DNA of 64,000 bases from Hypomyces perniciosus (Eukaryota; Ascomycota; Sordariomycetes; Hypocreales; Hypocreaceae): assembly GCA_008477525.1 (NCBI GenBank), contig SPDT01000007.1:6820001-6884000 (forward strand), read 5' to 3'. Position 1 is the first letter of the stretch. Each line of letters starts with the position of its first letter. The notes beneath the pieces are model-generated. The model saw nothing but the letters and a program-made list of their open reading frames with translations. It was not told the DNA's origin and did not search any database. A program made the translations under genes and the position numbers. This document shows, in pieces, positions 13,464 to 24,467 of this stretch.

Positions 13464-13896
13464 GTTGTCTCGGTAAGGAGGTGGTGAGGAGGGGATTATA
13501 CGATGGATAAGTTGTACAATTAGTATAGCAGAATACAACATATAGCTTCTCCCTAGGGTCATAACGCGACGACCCGTGCGGATCTCGCTACATTACCATT
13601 TTGGGATATCATGGGCTAGCACAACCCAACGCCTCTTAATCTGGTTAGCATATGTCTCGGATATTTTTGGTCATTTTTTAGTGGCTTGGTGTTGCATGGG
13701 ACGCCCATCCTATTGGAGGAGCAACAAATAATGATGTTTATAACAATATATTTATGTACATGTGCCTACCTATTCAGCTATATTCCGTTGGCCGCGAGGG
13801 TAGAAATTCAATTTCGGCTCCCTTTCCTTGGCCAGTTTACCACCCAATCATCAGAAGGTTTCCACCATGTTCTCATCCGCCCCTGGCCTTGGCTAA
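13464..13896. other. Intergenic, nothing recognised
   Basis: 433 bp between the Apple-module gene and the dehydrogenase remnant. No motif, no coding exon and no repeat was found by eye. Confidence 0.4.
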
Positions 13897-14393
13897 ACAG
13901 ACCAGCTCGCTGCTACCGCTGCCGTCAATGCTGCGTTAAAGGCTGGCTACGCGTGGCAGAGCGGACTGGTAACGGTTCATGGAGTAAGTAAGGAGGAACT
14001 CTTTCGCAGCAATCTGCATTCCGTGCTGAGTGCTCGCTCGCTCACTATCGTTAGTACCAAAGACCTAGAACAGATGAAGAGTTCCGCGATGCTAGTGAAT
14101 ATGTCTTGTGGTCTGCTGATTGACCAACCTGCGCTTCTCAACGCGCTGGAGCGTAGGGCAACACGCAATATTGCGTTAGACGTATATGACACTGAGCCGT
14201 TGCCGATAGCAGGTGTTCACGCCTAGTCACCACGCCGCCTATAGGATACATGGACAAAAATTTAATAAACACACAGTACGCTGAGATGGCCGAGAATATC
14301 GAGCGCTGGCTTAAGGGTAAAGAAGTTTTCGCATCACGTTACTTAATCCGTGGCGTAGCTGGATACGCCAACACTGTCACTCTTCTAATCTAA
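13897..14393 (+). pseudogene. D-isomer-specific 2-hydroxyacid dehydrogenase remnant
   Basis: One frame (13897-14225) gives GVSKEELFRS, LTIVSTKDLEQMKSSAMLVN, GLLIDQPALLNALER and IALDVYDTEPLP, the recognisable second half of the NAD-binding domain and the return to the catalytic domain of this family. The frame then stops at 14223-14226. The true C-terminus continues one frame over from 14223 (LVTTPPIGYMDKN, then QYAEMAENIERWLKG) to a TAA at 14391. So there is at least one frameshift, and the N-terminal catalytic half and the GxGxxG dinucleotide motif are missing; a TAA closes the frame just before 13897. The copy ends only 30-45 bp before the LINE insertion at 14,438. Not expected to make an enzyme. 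Confidence 0.75.
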
Positions 14394-14421
14394 TCTATCT
14401 ATAATACTTTTTTAGTTTCCG

Positions 14422-14437
14422 TGTATACGAAGTAGGT
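14422..14437 (+). repeat. Left 16-bp target duplication of the LINE
   Basis: TGTATACGAAGTAGGT, identical to 21520-21535. The bases outside (G/C at left, T/G at right) differ, which fixes the duplication at 16 bp. Confidence 0.85.
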
Positions 14438-16778
14438 TATTTTTTTTATTACTATTTACGACCACTCTGTATCTAGGTACAATAGCCTCGTTTAGGCAAT
14501 AGGTCGGTAGGAGCTAGGGGGCTAGACCCTGTTCGCTATGTTTCGCTGGACAAAGGAAAGTTTTAGTGTATTCTTAATCTCTGTCTTATAGAGGGGGGCT
14601 ATATAGGTTTACCTCCTCTACCAGCTTCTAAAAAGCCTCGCTCCCTTTAGGTCCTAATAGGTATATAACTAGTCTCTCGCCTTTTAGTATTTTAAAGAGG
14701 AAGCTCTTTATTATATAGCATTTAGTAAAGTGCCCTGGCTCTTTAAGGGAGCTGTATCTATAATGGGATTATATATTATAGCTAAAATACTTATAATAGC
14801 TTTAAAAGTCTCTATAACTAGACCTTTCTGCTAGTAGCCTGTAAAAGATAGATTAAGGGAGTTTTAGTTTTAGGGGATTTAGCAGTGCTTTTAAGTTTTA
14901 CAATTAATAGCTTTCTAGGGCATTTACCTTTTAGTATTTCTCTTAAAGGGTTCTTTTTTCTACTTTTACCTAGCGCTTAATATATACTAAAGTGCTCTAG
15001 CTTTATAGGGAAAGGTTAAAGGCTATCCTTTCTTTTATTAGTTTATTTGCTATTTTATTGCCTTATATATCTTTATAGCCTAGCACTTAAAAAATAAATA
15101 CTTTATAAAGGTATATCTCTTTTACTATATATTAAAACTATATAAACTCTTTTTATAATAAAGTTAACGCTTTGCCTAGCAGGCCTTTAACTATTAATAT
15201 ATTATTAAAAAAGATATATATTTTATTAATTCTAGGGTTATTCCTTGCGAGTCTGGCTGCTATTTTAATTGCTTTAATAGCTTTTACAGCTTTTGCGTTA
15301 TAGACCTTTATATTAGCGAGTAGCCTGCAATCCTTATAGACTTTAACTTTATAATATACTGCTGCTTTTTATTTAGTTTTCCTATTAAGTTAAAAGCTAT
15401 TTAAATAAGCTACTGCTATTAAGGCTAGTAATAAGTCTATTAGTTTAAAGTACTTCTATATAGCTACCTTTTTCTTAAATGTCTTAAAGTTTAGGCCGGC
15501 TTTAATAAAATAGGGTTTATAGGCGAAGAGAGTAGGTCGGATAGACCTGCTAATAAGTCTAGCTGTTTTCTATAGGCGAATTATAAAGAGCTGGACATTT
15601 AGTCTGTTAATCCTGTTAGTTAGCGGATAAAAATAGTTTAGGCCCGCAAATCAGGCAGCGTTTTTCAGTTTTACCTAGGCAAAAACTATAAATACAGGCA
15701 AAATACCAGACTCTCTATAAAGCATTAAGATAAGGGTAGTCTTTTAGACTAAAAGGATAGCGTAGGCTGCAGTTTTAAAGGCTTTATCTAGTTTTACTAT
15801 AAGGTTATTAACGCCTATATTTACTATCCTGCCTAGGTTATTCCTAGATTCTCTCTTTAAGCTAGGCTACTATACCTTTATATTATATAAAGCGACTAGT
15901 AGTATATAGGCTTTAGCTGCTATAGCTACTGCATTAAAAAGGGAGCCTTTTTAGGTTTTATTAATGCTTTTTAAAAACTTAACTGTTTTTAAAGCTTTGC
16001 CTGCCTAAGCCTTTATATATTTTTTAAATAATAATTTAAAGTTAAAAATAATATTAAGTTATTTTATATATTCTTTAAAGTTAATCTATTTTCCTTTTAA
16101 TATTATTAGGTATTAAAGATTAAGTCTATATCTTTTATAAAAGTAAAAGAGTTTAGCTTTATTTAAAGTAAAAAAGATTATATTTTCTTAACCTTACTAG
16201 ACTGCCTAGTTTAATTTATTTTATAGCGTTACTAAAGTATAGCCTATATAAGGGCCTATAGCTAGGAAAGCAATATTATCTATATAGTTACAATATTTAT
16301 TGCTAGCCTATTTTATTTTTAAAAGCAGGGCAATATATAGTATAAATAAAATTAATAAAAAGGGGGATCTTTAAGGAGTTTTGCATTTAAGTTTACTGTA
16401 AAGGAAAGTAATACTATCCCTTTTCTAGACAGAGACTATATAGTCGCTTAAGAAAGACTTTACCTATTTAGTAAACTAATCTAGCTATCCCTATTCTTTA
16501 AATTAAAAGGTTATATAGTTCTTTATTTTAATATTAAAAGCTTTTAAAATATTAAAAGTAAAGATTAATACCTTTTTTCCCTTAAAAAGTACTAGTTTTA
16601 TATTATAAATAAAGCAGGTAAAGAGATCTATAGTACTCCTCTTTAATAAAGCTTTAAAGTATTATTTTAAGAGTACTTTATACTTATATATATCTCTTAT
16701 AATCCTTTACGCTAATAGCCTCTTTAAGCCTTTACTTATATATAATAAAAGTAAAATCGGCCGCTAAACTTTATACTT

Positions 16779-17358
16779 TATTAAAAAGGAGGGCTAAAAA
16801 GCAAGGATTTCTGTGTAATTGGGTAACCTTCCTATTCTGGCTAGACCCGGAATTAGGCCCGACGCTAGGACCGAGTTCCGGAGGAACTTTGGTGTAAGTC
16901 AGGAAATTTCTGTTATCCTCAACGATAACAATTAAGCTAGGATCAGCTACCCCGCCTACCCTAGACTCAATACAATGGGCATAATGGCCATTGTGAAAAA
17001 TCTGACCAAAATGGTTTCCCGTTTATATGGCCGTGAGTCGATTTGACCGATTTTATATACAAATGAATTTTACGGAAAATAGGAATACGGCTACAAACCT
17101 AATTCTGCTACCGCACACCTATTATTAGGTCGGAGGACTATTGTAGAAGATAAAGCTATTATTGATACAATTACTTCTATACTAGCTGTACATCACTAGA
17201 TATTCTATAGCTTTCTAGCTATTAGTTCAGTTACAATTTAATTGTTTATCCATTATTAACCTAACTAGACTCTTAGTCGTTTCCTTATTGCTGCATTAGG
17301 TGCACCTTCCTAGAAGCTGCACTTAAATGAGGTTCAGTATAACCTTATTATTTTAATA
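16779..17358 (-). mobile_element. Solo LTR 1 (580 bp) with TACTT duplication
   Basis: Minus-oriented copy of an LTR family whose least mutated member is at 39483-40063 (ends TGTTGAAA...TTTTTAACA). Here the ends read TATTAAAA...TTTTAATA through C/G to T/A transitions. TACTT at 16774-16778 is repeated at 17359-17363, so the insertion is complete. No internal region or partner LTR is present, so it arose by LTR-LTR recombination. Confidence 0.9.
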
Positions 17359-17453
17359 TACTTAAAGTAGTCTACCTTATTTAGCTTAAGTATAAAGGTT
17401 ATTTTAGCGTTTTAGAAAGGGGTTAGGTAATATTTAATCTTTAAATATCCTTT

Positions 17454-18033
17454 TGTTTAAATAATAAGGTTATACTGAACCTTATTTAAGTGCAGCTTCT
17501 AGGAAGGTGCACCTAACGCAGTAATAAGGAAACGACTGAGAGTCTAGTTAGGTTAATAATAGATAAATAATTGAATTGTAACTGAACTAATAGCTAGAAA
17601 GCTATAGAATATCTAGTAATATACAGCTAGTGTAGAAGTAATTATATAAACAATAGCTTTGTCTTCTACAATAGTCCTCCGACTTAATAATAGGTGTGCG
17701 GTGGCAGAATTGGGTTTATGGCCGCATTCCTATTTTCCGCAAAATTCATTTGTATATAAAATCAGTCAAATCGACTCACAGCCATACAAACGGGAAACCA
17801 TTTTGGTCAGATTTTTCACAATAGCCATTATGCCCATTGTATTGAGTCTAGGGTAGGCGGGGTAGCCGATCCTAGCTCAATTGTTATCGTTAAGGATAAC
17901 AGAAATTTCCTGACTTACACCGAAGTTCCTCCGGAACTCGGTCCTAGCGTCGGGCCTAATTCCGGGTCTAGCCAGAATAGGAAGGTTACCCAATTACACA
18001 GAAATCCTTGCTTTTTAGCCCTCCTTTTTAACA
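17454..18033 (+). mobile_element. Solo LTR 2 (580 bp) with CCTTT duplication
   Basis: Plus-oriented copy of the same family as solo LTR 1, 95 bp away and inverted relative to it. CCTTT at 17449-17453 is repeated at 18034-18038. Separate target duplications show two independent insertions rather than one palindromic event. An open frame at 17659-17856 is inside the LTR and is not a gene. Confidence 0.9.
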
Positions 18034-21000
18034 CCTTTAAAGAGCTTATATATAAAGTCGCAGACTGCTAGCTAGGCTATTTTAAAAAGTTTTACTAAAA
18101 TCCTATCTGCTTTAAAGGCAGTATTCCTTGCTTTGGTAATAGCTTTTATTACTTTTTCTTTATTTAATTCCTTATTTTAAAGGATATTTTTAAAGGGGCA
18201 GACCAGGTAATCCCAAGGGGTATTAATATCTTTAAACGCTTCCCTGCATTTAAGGACTATCCTCTGCAAAAGGGTGGCTTTATCTGTTAGGTCTATAACC
18301 TAATAGTCCCTATCTATTAAAAGTAGTGGTTAAAACCAGTTAATGGCCTTCCTTTATTTAACTACTTAAAATATACCTTTACTTAATCCTGCCGCGGCTA
18401 TAATTAAGTCTTAATAGGCTGCTTTCTTTTATAAGACAGTTATATATAGGGTCTTTTCGGCAGCTTTTTTTTCCTTAAATATATTAGCAGTTACTGTTAT
18501 AGCCCTTTATGCCTCTCTGCAGTTATAGTCCTATTATAGTATACTGTAGCTGTTTTAATGCCTTTTTTTCCTAGCCTTTATTATAGCAGTAGTAAAGAGG
18601 TCTTATAAAGCCTAGGCCGCTCTATCTAAGTCCTTTTATATAATACTGTTAAGGTCTAGGTCTAGTAGGCAGGATTTATAGCTGTGCATTAATTAACTAA
18701 AGTCTAAAAGGGATTTAAATAGAATATAGAGCTTGCCTTTAATAGTTAGCGGGGCTATTAGGTCTAGTAAAGTAGTAATAAGTATAAAGTAGTCTAACCC
18801 TATATCCAGTTATCTGTCTACTACTATTTAAGTGGCTGTATTAGTAAAGACTAAGTTGATTATATTGCTGTAATGGTTAGTTAATGTATTGACGAGAGAG
18901 GGAGAGAGACCTGCTTTTTCTGCCTATTTTTCTATCTGGTTTCCCGCAGTATTAGTCCTGCCACCGGGTTGCCAGGTCTAGTATATTGCATTAAAGTCTC
19001 CGGCTATAATGGTTCTTGGAAGGGGGCGCCTTTATCCCTTAAAGATGTCTATTATAACGGTTTTAGTTGCCTTGTAATAGATATTAATAATAGTATAGTT
19101 ACAGACCTGTATTTAATATATATTACAGTCTTTAAGTCTAACTGGCTAAAGTTAGGTTACTAGTAGGTTAAGCGAGATCTTAATATATATAAAAACTAAG
19201 GGGGGGTCTTGTATTTAGTCCCTTAAAGGGTTAATAGTTCTATAACCCAGGTAGTTTTTTATTTATCTATATAGGGAAGTATAATCTTACTTTGCCTATA
19301 GTTCCTGTATTAAAATAATATTAAAGCTGCCCTTTTATATAAAGGAGAGTGCAGTATTATAATATTCCAGTCTTTATTTTATATTTATTTACAGGACTTA
19401 AAGGCTATATTTTCGGCAGTTTAATCGCTAGGGCATGCTATTTATTCGGTATTTATATCAATATTATTGTTAGCGACTTAAATAGCTGACTTTAATAGGG
19501 ATAGGGCGTCTAATAGGACGCAAATAGGGGACTCTATTAAGATTCCTGGTACTGGCTGCGATAAGGCAGGAGTCTAGCTTAAATAAAGGTTTGCAGGGCC
19601 TATAGGTCAGGGTATAAAGGAGCTCCTTGCTAGGGCGGAAAGGACTAACTTGCCTTTACCGTTATTTGCAGCAGGCCTTTTATCTTAGCCTTAAAGGGCT
19701 AAGGTAAGGGTACCCTTTATATATAGGTTTTATATTACTCCTACAGCTTTTATAGAGTAAATATAGGTGTAGGTATTTTTACTTTAAATTATCCTTTAAA
19801 GGATTACTTTAAGTCTATTTATATTAATGTTTAAGTATATTTTAATAAACTTAGTTATTTTAAATTTCTAGATAGCCTAGAGTTAATCTTTAATAGGCTA
19901 TTTAATCCTATTATCTTTATACTTTAAATATACTATATAGTTTAATACTATAAATAAATAAAGTTTATTACAGTTAATATATTACTTAAAGTTTATATAT
20001 TCTCTATATAATAGTTTACTATACTTTTTATAGTGTTTTATATAGTTATAAGCTTTAAGATTATAGAAACTTAGGCAGTAGTTATATTAAGTAATTTATA
20101 CCTTTAAGGTTAACTATTTCGCGGGGGTAAAGTATTTAAATAGTTTAAAGCTAGGTTTAATCCTTCCCTAGAAAAAGATAATCTAATTTTAAAAGTTAAT
20201 TATCTCGCTATATTAAAATAGTTTATATATAATAGGGCGGTTAGCGGATTTAGCCTAAAGTTAAGCCTTAATAGCGATTATAAAGTCTATAAAGTAGGTC
20301 CCTTTAATATTAGTATAGTAGTAGGGGACTCTTTATATTATAAAAGTTTATTAACTTTCTATTTCTTTTAATTTTATTCTTGTTTTAGTAAATATTAATT
20401 TAAAAAAAAGCAGCTTTATTTATGTATTATAGTTTTTAGTTTATAATATAAAACCAGAATATACCTTTTATATATAAGTAATATCTATATAGTTTATATT
20501 ATATATTTAAATAACTTTATTTTTAATATTAATAGCTAAGACTTTCCTTTAGCTATAATTTAAAGGGACTTAAAAGAATACTTTATTATTAGTATTAGTT
20601 ATATTATCTCTTTTTTTTTTATTTTTTTTAATATTTATTAGTTTATTAATAGGTTTATTCTTATTTTATTTCGCGCTATTAGGTTTAGAGGTAAAGGGGA
20701 GTTTTATAGGATAGGTCCTTTACTTAACTGCCTTAGCATAAAACGCTATAAGGCCCCTGCCTAACTTACTAACAGGTAAAAGCAGGCTATCCTTATCTAA
20801 TAGGGTAGGGCTTATAAGGTTAAGTAGGCTAATAGAAGTTTATTTCTTTATAGCCTTAGGATATTAAGCATTATTATTATTAGTGCCTGATTTTTTAAAG
20901 GTTAAGATGCCCTTTAGCTTATAGTGCTAGATAGCAGTAAAGTTAATAAAAGATTTCTAAAAGGCTTTGCAATGTATAGAGCAGTAGTTTTATAATATTT

Positions 21001-21519
21001 CCCTTTAAGTATAGTAAAGTAAATGTTAATAGCTTTAAAGGTGCTTAATAGTATTTCCCTATAGGCGTTTTTAATTTCCTCTTTTTTTATATATTACTCT
21101 ACTAAGCAGCTATAAAGAGATATATTAAAGGGTTTATATAGGCTGGCTATTCCTTTAAGGCTAGGTTTAGGGGTTTTATTGCTAAAGTCGATTTTTAAGG
21201 CTTTAGTGTTTTTAAAGCAGACTTCCTTGATTAGGCGCTTTTTAGGTGTAATAGGCAGCGCGAATAGGTTTATAATATCTAGGAGAGCTGGGGCGGCCTC
21301 TCTTTAGTCTTAGGGGTTTATTGCCAGCCTGGCGGCGGTAGTGATTTGGGTGGGTTAGGCGTCTAAGAGGATAGAGGCGGTTGCTATCTTGCTTAAAGGG
21401 CCTAGGAAAGGCGAGGGGGGGATTTAAAGGTATTTTCTTAGTAGCTAGTCAAGAGGTGGTGATTTTTATTATAAGTAGGCACCTAAAGGCAGGGGTACCT
21501 GTAGATGTAGGAGGGAAGC

Positions 21520-21535
21520 TGTATACGAAGTAGGT
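21520..21535 (+). repeat. Right 16-bp target duplication of the LINE
   Basis: Identical to 14422-14437. It contains the TACGAAGTA word that is frequent in the gene-bearing part of the window, so the LINE landed in one such word. Confidence 0.85.
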
Positions 21536-22602
21536 GGTCTGGCTCTATTGCTTCGTACTTCGTATTACTGAAGGCATTGATCAGCCAGTATCTGTGCGTT
21601 GGTGACAGAAAAAGTACGAGTACGAGTACAGACGGTCTCGAAACGCCAGGTTCGACCCAGCCCTAGCTTCTGCAATCATTAATATTCTTCCCATGCTCTC
21701 TTGACCCGCACACCCCAAGGGATTCCCACCTGCCTGATTGGGTGTTTATCTGCCCTATCAAGTATTGAGTATATGTTACCCCTTGATACGAGGCTAGAAC
21801 TAGAGAACCAGGTTGTGGTGGCCATGGGATGGGATGGGGCAAAGTGGGAAAAGCTGCGCCAAGCTTTTGTCCAAGGGCCAAAAGAATACATGGAAAATAA
21901 ATCAAAATTCTTCGACTAGTAAACCTTTGCATAAGTCATGAAAGTTTTGCACTGACGGGAGGTTCCAAATGTATGGAGAAAAGGGTGTCCCGTTAAGACG
22001 GCAACGTTTTGTAAGGGCCGCCCTCAGGAGCAGACCACGCTTTAACCAATAAATATAGCTGGCGGCCGGTTCGTACAGACTGCCGACATAGAGTCGCCTA
22101 CCCTGCTCGGATATTGCATCCGGCTGCCTACTATTGAACAGAAAGACCATTAGTTAGGCACCGATATAATCGGGTCACATACAGACTGCTACCAATTCCG
22201 TACTCGGATGCCGCATCCGGCTGCAAGTACACTGACAGGTTGCAATGTATGCAGTTCGTGAAAATCACCTGTAATCTGGTCAGCTTATGGTTGCAATCGT
22301 CTGTGAAGGATTACTATGTAGTATGCTGACGGGATAATCTTCGTTTGGCATTGATTGTCAAGGAAGGCGTGAAATTGCTTTGCTGCTCGTTATGCTGTCT
22401 AGGGTCACTGATGCCTCCATGGCATCCACATTGAGATATGGAGCTTGAGGAGGCTGCTAGCTAGGCGTTGCGGAATATTCTTGTCCCAACTATTGCAAGA
22501 CGTCCTCTATGTAACAGCATAAAAAGCTTACAAGCGAGGCAGACACTTCCAAGAAAAATCTCATCTCCTTTAGATTCCTGTAACCTATCTTTGCTCTACA
22601 CG
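21536..22602. other. Non-RIP island, left part, no gene supported
   Basis: Balanced base composition returns at the LINE boundary. Short open frames on both strands overlap and show no motif. A degenerate repeat of about 20 bp (CTCGGATxxxGCATCCGGCTGC) occurs near 22,106 and 22,203. A TACTTCGTA word is at 21556-21564. Confidence 0.4.
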
Positions 22603-23404
22603 ATGCTGTTAATCACCACACGCCCATCGTTGGCCGTCTCGGGTCGTCTAGCCTACACAGATGTAGCCAAAAGAAATAGCCAGGCCACTCTCGCGTCTGA
22701 GTAACCTCAAGCTATAGCTAACAATACTGCCCTGCAAGTATGGATCAGGAGCAAGTTCCTGGAGCATGCTCCATGGAAATCACCCAACAGGAATAAAGAA
22801 ACCATTCGTTTCCTCGGTCCGACTAAGGATGGCCAACCCACCTTTCTCAACTTCAAGAATGGCCAAGAACATAAGGCCAACGTCGAAGCCAGCATCGAGA
22901 AGGTGGTTGACATCACTGACCTGCTTCACTTTGAGCCGCAAACCACTCTTCGCGTTGAGGGTGTTGAGTGGTCTCACGCACACACGGAGCAGCCTGACGA
23001 CAGACTGCTCAGACTGCTCGCGTCCAACACCAGCGACATCGAGGCTTTTGTTCGTGGACCGTATTTTGATAGTGTGCGCAGTTGGTAAAGGAGAGGACCG
23101 GGGTAGCCAAGGCAATCCCGTACAACCTTCGCCGTCGCCTAATCAAGCAGGTAAATCTCTGTCTCCGTTGTCCCATACATTTTGGCCGAGTTTCGGTCTC
23201 ATAATGCTTACAGCAAACTAGCACACTAACCACCATGACCCTTGTAAATTCTTGAGTAAGCTGCTTTCTAACTTCTATATGGACAACGATGTCGAAACTG
23301 CCAAAGTCAACCTCCGCCGCGTCTTGGTGATGAATAAGCCTCCCGTTGGCTGGGGAAGCACTGGGCAATCGTCAATATTTGGCGGCCCATCGGAGATGCC
23401 GTGA
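22603..23404 (+). pseudogene. Pseudogene of an unidentified protein
   Basis: From ATG at 22603, MLLITTRPSLAVSGR... runs to an in-frame TAA at 22702-22704. The same frame continues for about 128 codons with good coding character (ALQVWIRSKFLEHAPW, ETIRFLGPTKDGQPTFLNF, IEAFVRGPYFDSVR) to a TAA near 23086. Reading goes on one frame over as LVKERTGVAKAIPYNLRRRL up to a GTAAAT donor near 23,149. A last coding-like segment, VNLRRVLVMNKPPVGWGSTG, ends at 23,404. A C-to-T nonsense change and a one-base frameshift in an otherwise readable protein explain this better than introns, since the gaps are too short. I do not recognise the family. It is not RIP-ridden, unlike its surroundings. Confidence 0.55.
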
Positions 23405-24061
23405 GGTAGTGGCCACTGGCGCATGTCGATCCGCATACCATACCGTATGGCCATGATACAGCACCAATCTTCACGCTCAAAAATTACAAAACAAACTTCA
23501 CAGCTCTGCGGCCGCTGTCACATTTCAACTTCTACTATGTGAGCAACTTGGCTCCTCTTGTTTGTCAACTACGACTCGGCACACGAGGGCAAGGATACCG
23601 TAGTAGGAATGGCGTATGGAATTTGAAGACCGTAATACCCCTAAAAGGTCCCCTGGAGTTAGTCCATTGAGGTGCGGTGTTCGGTATTGTACGGTGATTC
23701 AAATATTTAAAGGCTATGTACTGCTTGAAAACCGGTTAGGTTTGGATGTCCCAACTTGAGTTTCTAAGAAGAAAATCCCTTTAGGAAGATAAATATAGAT
23801 TGACCGATATGAAGATTATGTTTATGTATAAAATCACGTTCATGATCTGTTCTCATTATTTTTTGGCGGGACAAGAATGCCCATTATGCTGTGAGGTCAT
23901 GATACCGGCCTTATTCATTATTGAGTCAACGGTATGTAGCCTGTAGTAAAGAACAGGTAAAAGTAGTCTTACACCTGATTCGTGATCAAAACGGCGATTG
24001 AACTGGTAGTGATATTGTCCATTATATATCGGCAAATTAGTGGAGGGATAGGCGAAGGGAC
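23405..24061. other. Transition to AT-rich DNA, nothing recognised
   Basis: GC content declines over this stretch toward the LTR element starting at 24,067. No gene or repeat was identified. TGTAC at 24062-24066 is the left target duplication of element E. Confidence 0.4.
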
Positions 24062-24066
24062 TGTAC

Positions 24067-24467
24067 TGTGACGATCCGGGTTGATTCTCAAGGGATAAAC
24101 CGAGGTTCGTGGGTTTATATTAACAGAGTGGTCAGGGATAAATACTAAGTAGGGTAATGTAGTTATAATTCTGTAGAACAGGTAGTTCTAGTGAATGCAA
24201 TTTATTAATAACTGTCTAAATAACTATACTAAACGATTATAACTTATCCAGTCGTATATATAAAGGGAATATATAGTGAATGTATTTAAATTGTATATAG
24301 ATTACGGTTATATTAAATTACCTTAAGTTACACTTTATAATCTAAGTGATCTGTAGCTTACAGTAATCCAAATAATCCTTCCTGATTGGTCAGTTATTCT
24401 ATTATTCTTCTGGGGTATATATTGCCCTAGACCCTTTATACGGCTATACAAGGGTTAGGTTATAATA
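24067..24467 (-). repeat. Left (3') LTR of element E
   Basis: 401 bp, same length as 50226-50626. Differences seen are mainly C/T and G/A transitions. Left flank TGTAC. Confidence 0.88.

Larger units (their letters stand above)
14438..21519 (-). mobile_element. RIP-degraded LINE (non-LTR retrotransposon, Tad/I-like) with two solo LTRs inside
   Basis: The element lies between perfect 16-bp direct repeats, and its left end, read on the minus strand, is A-rich (AATAAAAAAAATA), as expected of a 3' tail from target-primed reverse transcription. Minus-strand relics follow the LINE order. An AP-like endonuclease is near 18,965-19,015 (AGDFNA, then WQPGGR). A reverse-transcriptase-like stretch is around 16,340-16,395. 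An RNase H segment is at 15,169-15,305 (VYNAKAVKAIKAIKIA, IYIFFNNILIVKGLLGKA, in which the expected acidic residues are mutated to Asn). All frames are riddled with TAA/TAG. Removing two solo LTRs and their duplications leaves about 5.9 kb, a normal LINE length. ORF1 should be in the 19.6-21.4 kb part but was not resolved. Confidence 0.82.

Noticed and set aside
17659..17856. 65-codon frame in 17.7-17.9 kb and its relative at 39784-40032
   Set aside because: Both lie wholly within solo LTRs defined by target duplications; LTRs do not encode proteins.
16779..18033. Large inverted repeat read as a foldback or TIR DNA transposon
   Set aside because: Each arm has its own 5-bp duplication (TACTT and CCTTT), so they are two separate solo LTRs.
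14440..21500. AT-rich tandem-like strings suggestive of a centromere or rDNA spacer
   Set aside because: LINE protein relics, a 16-bp target duplication and an A tail explain the segment.
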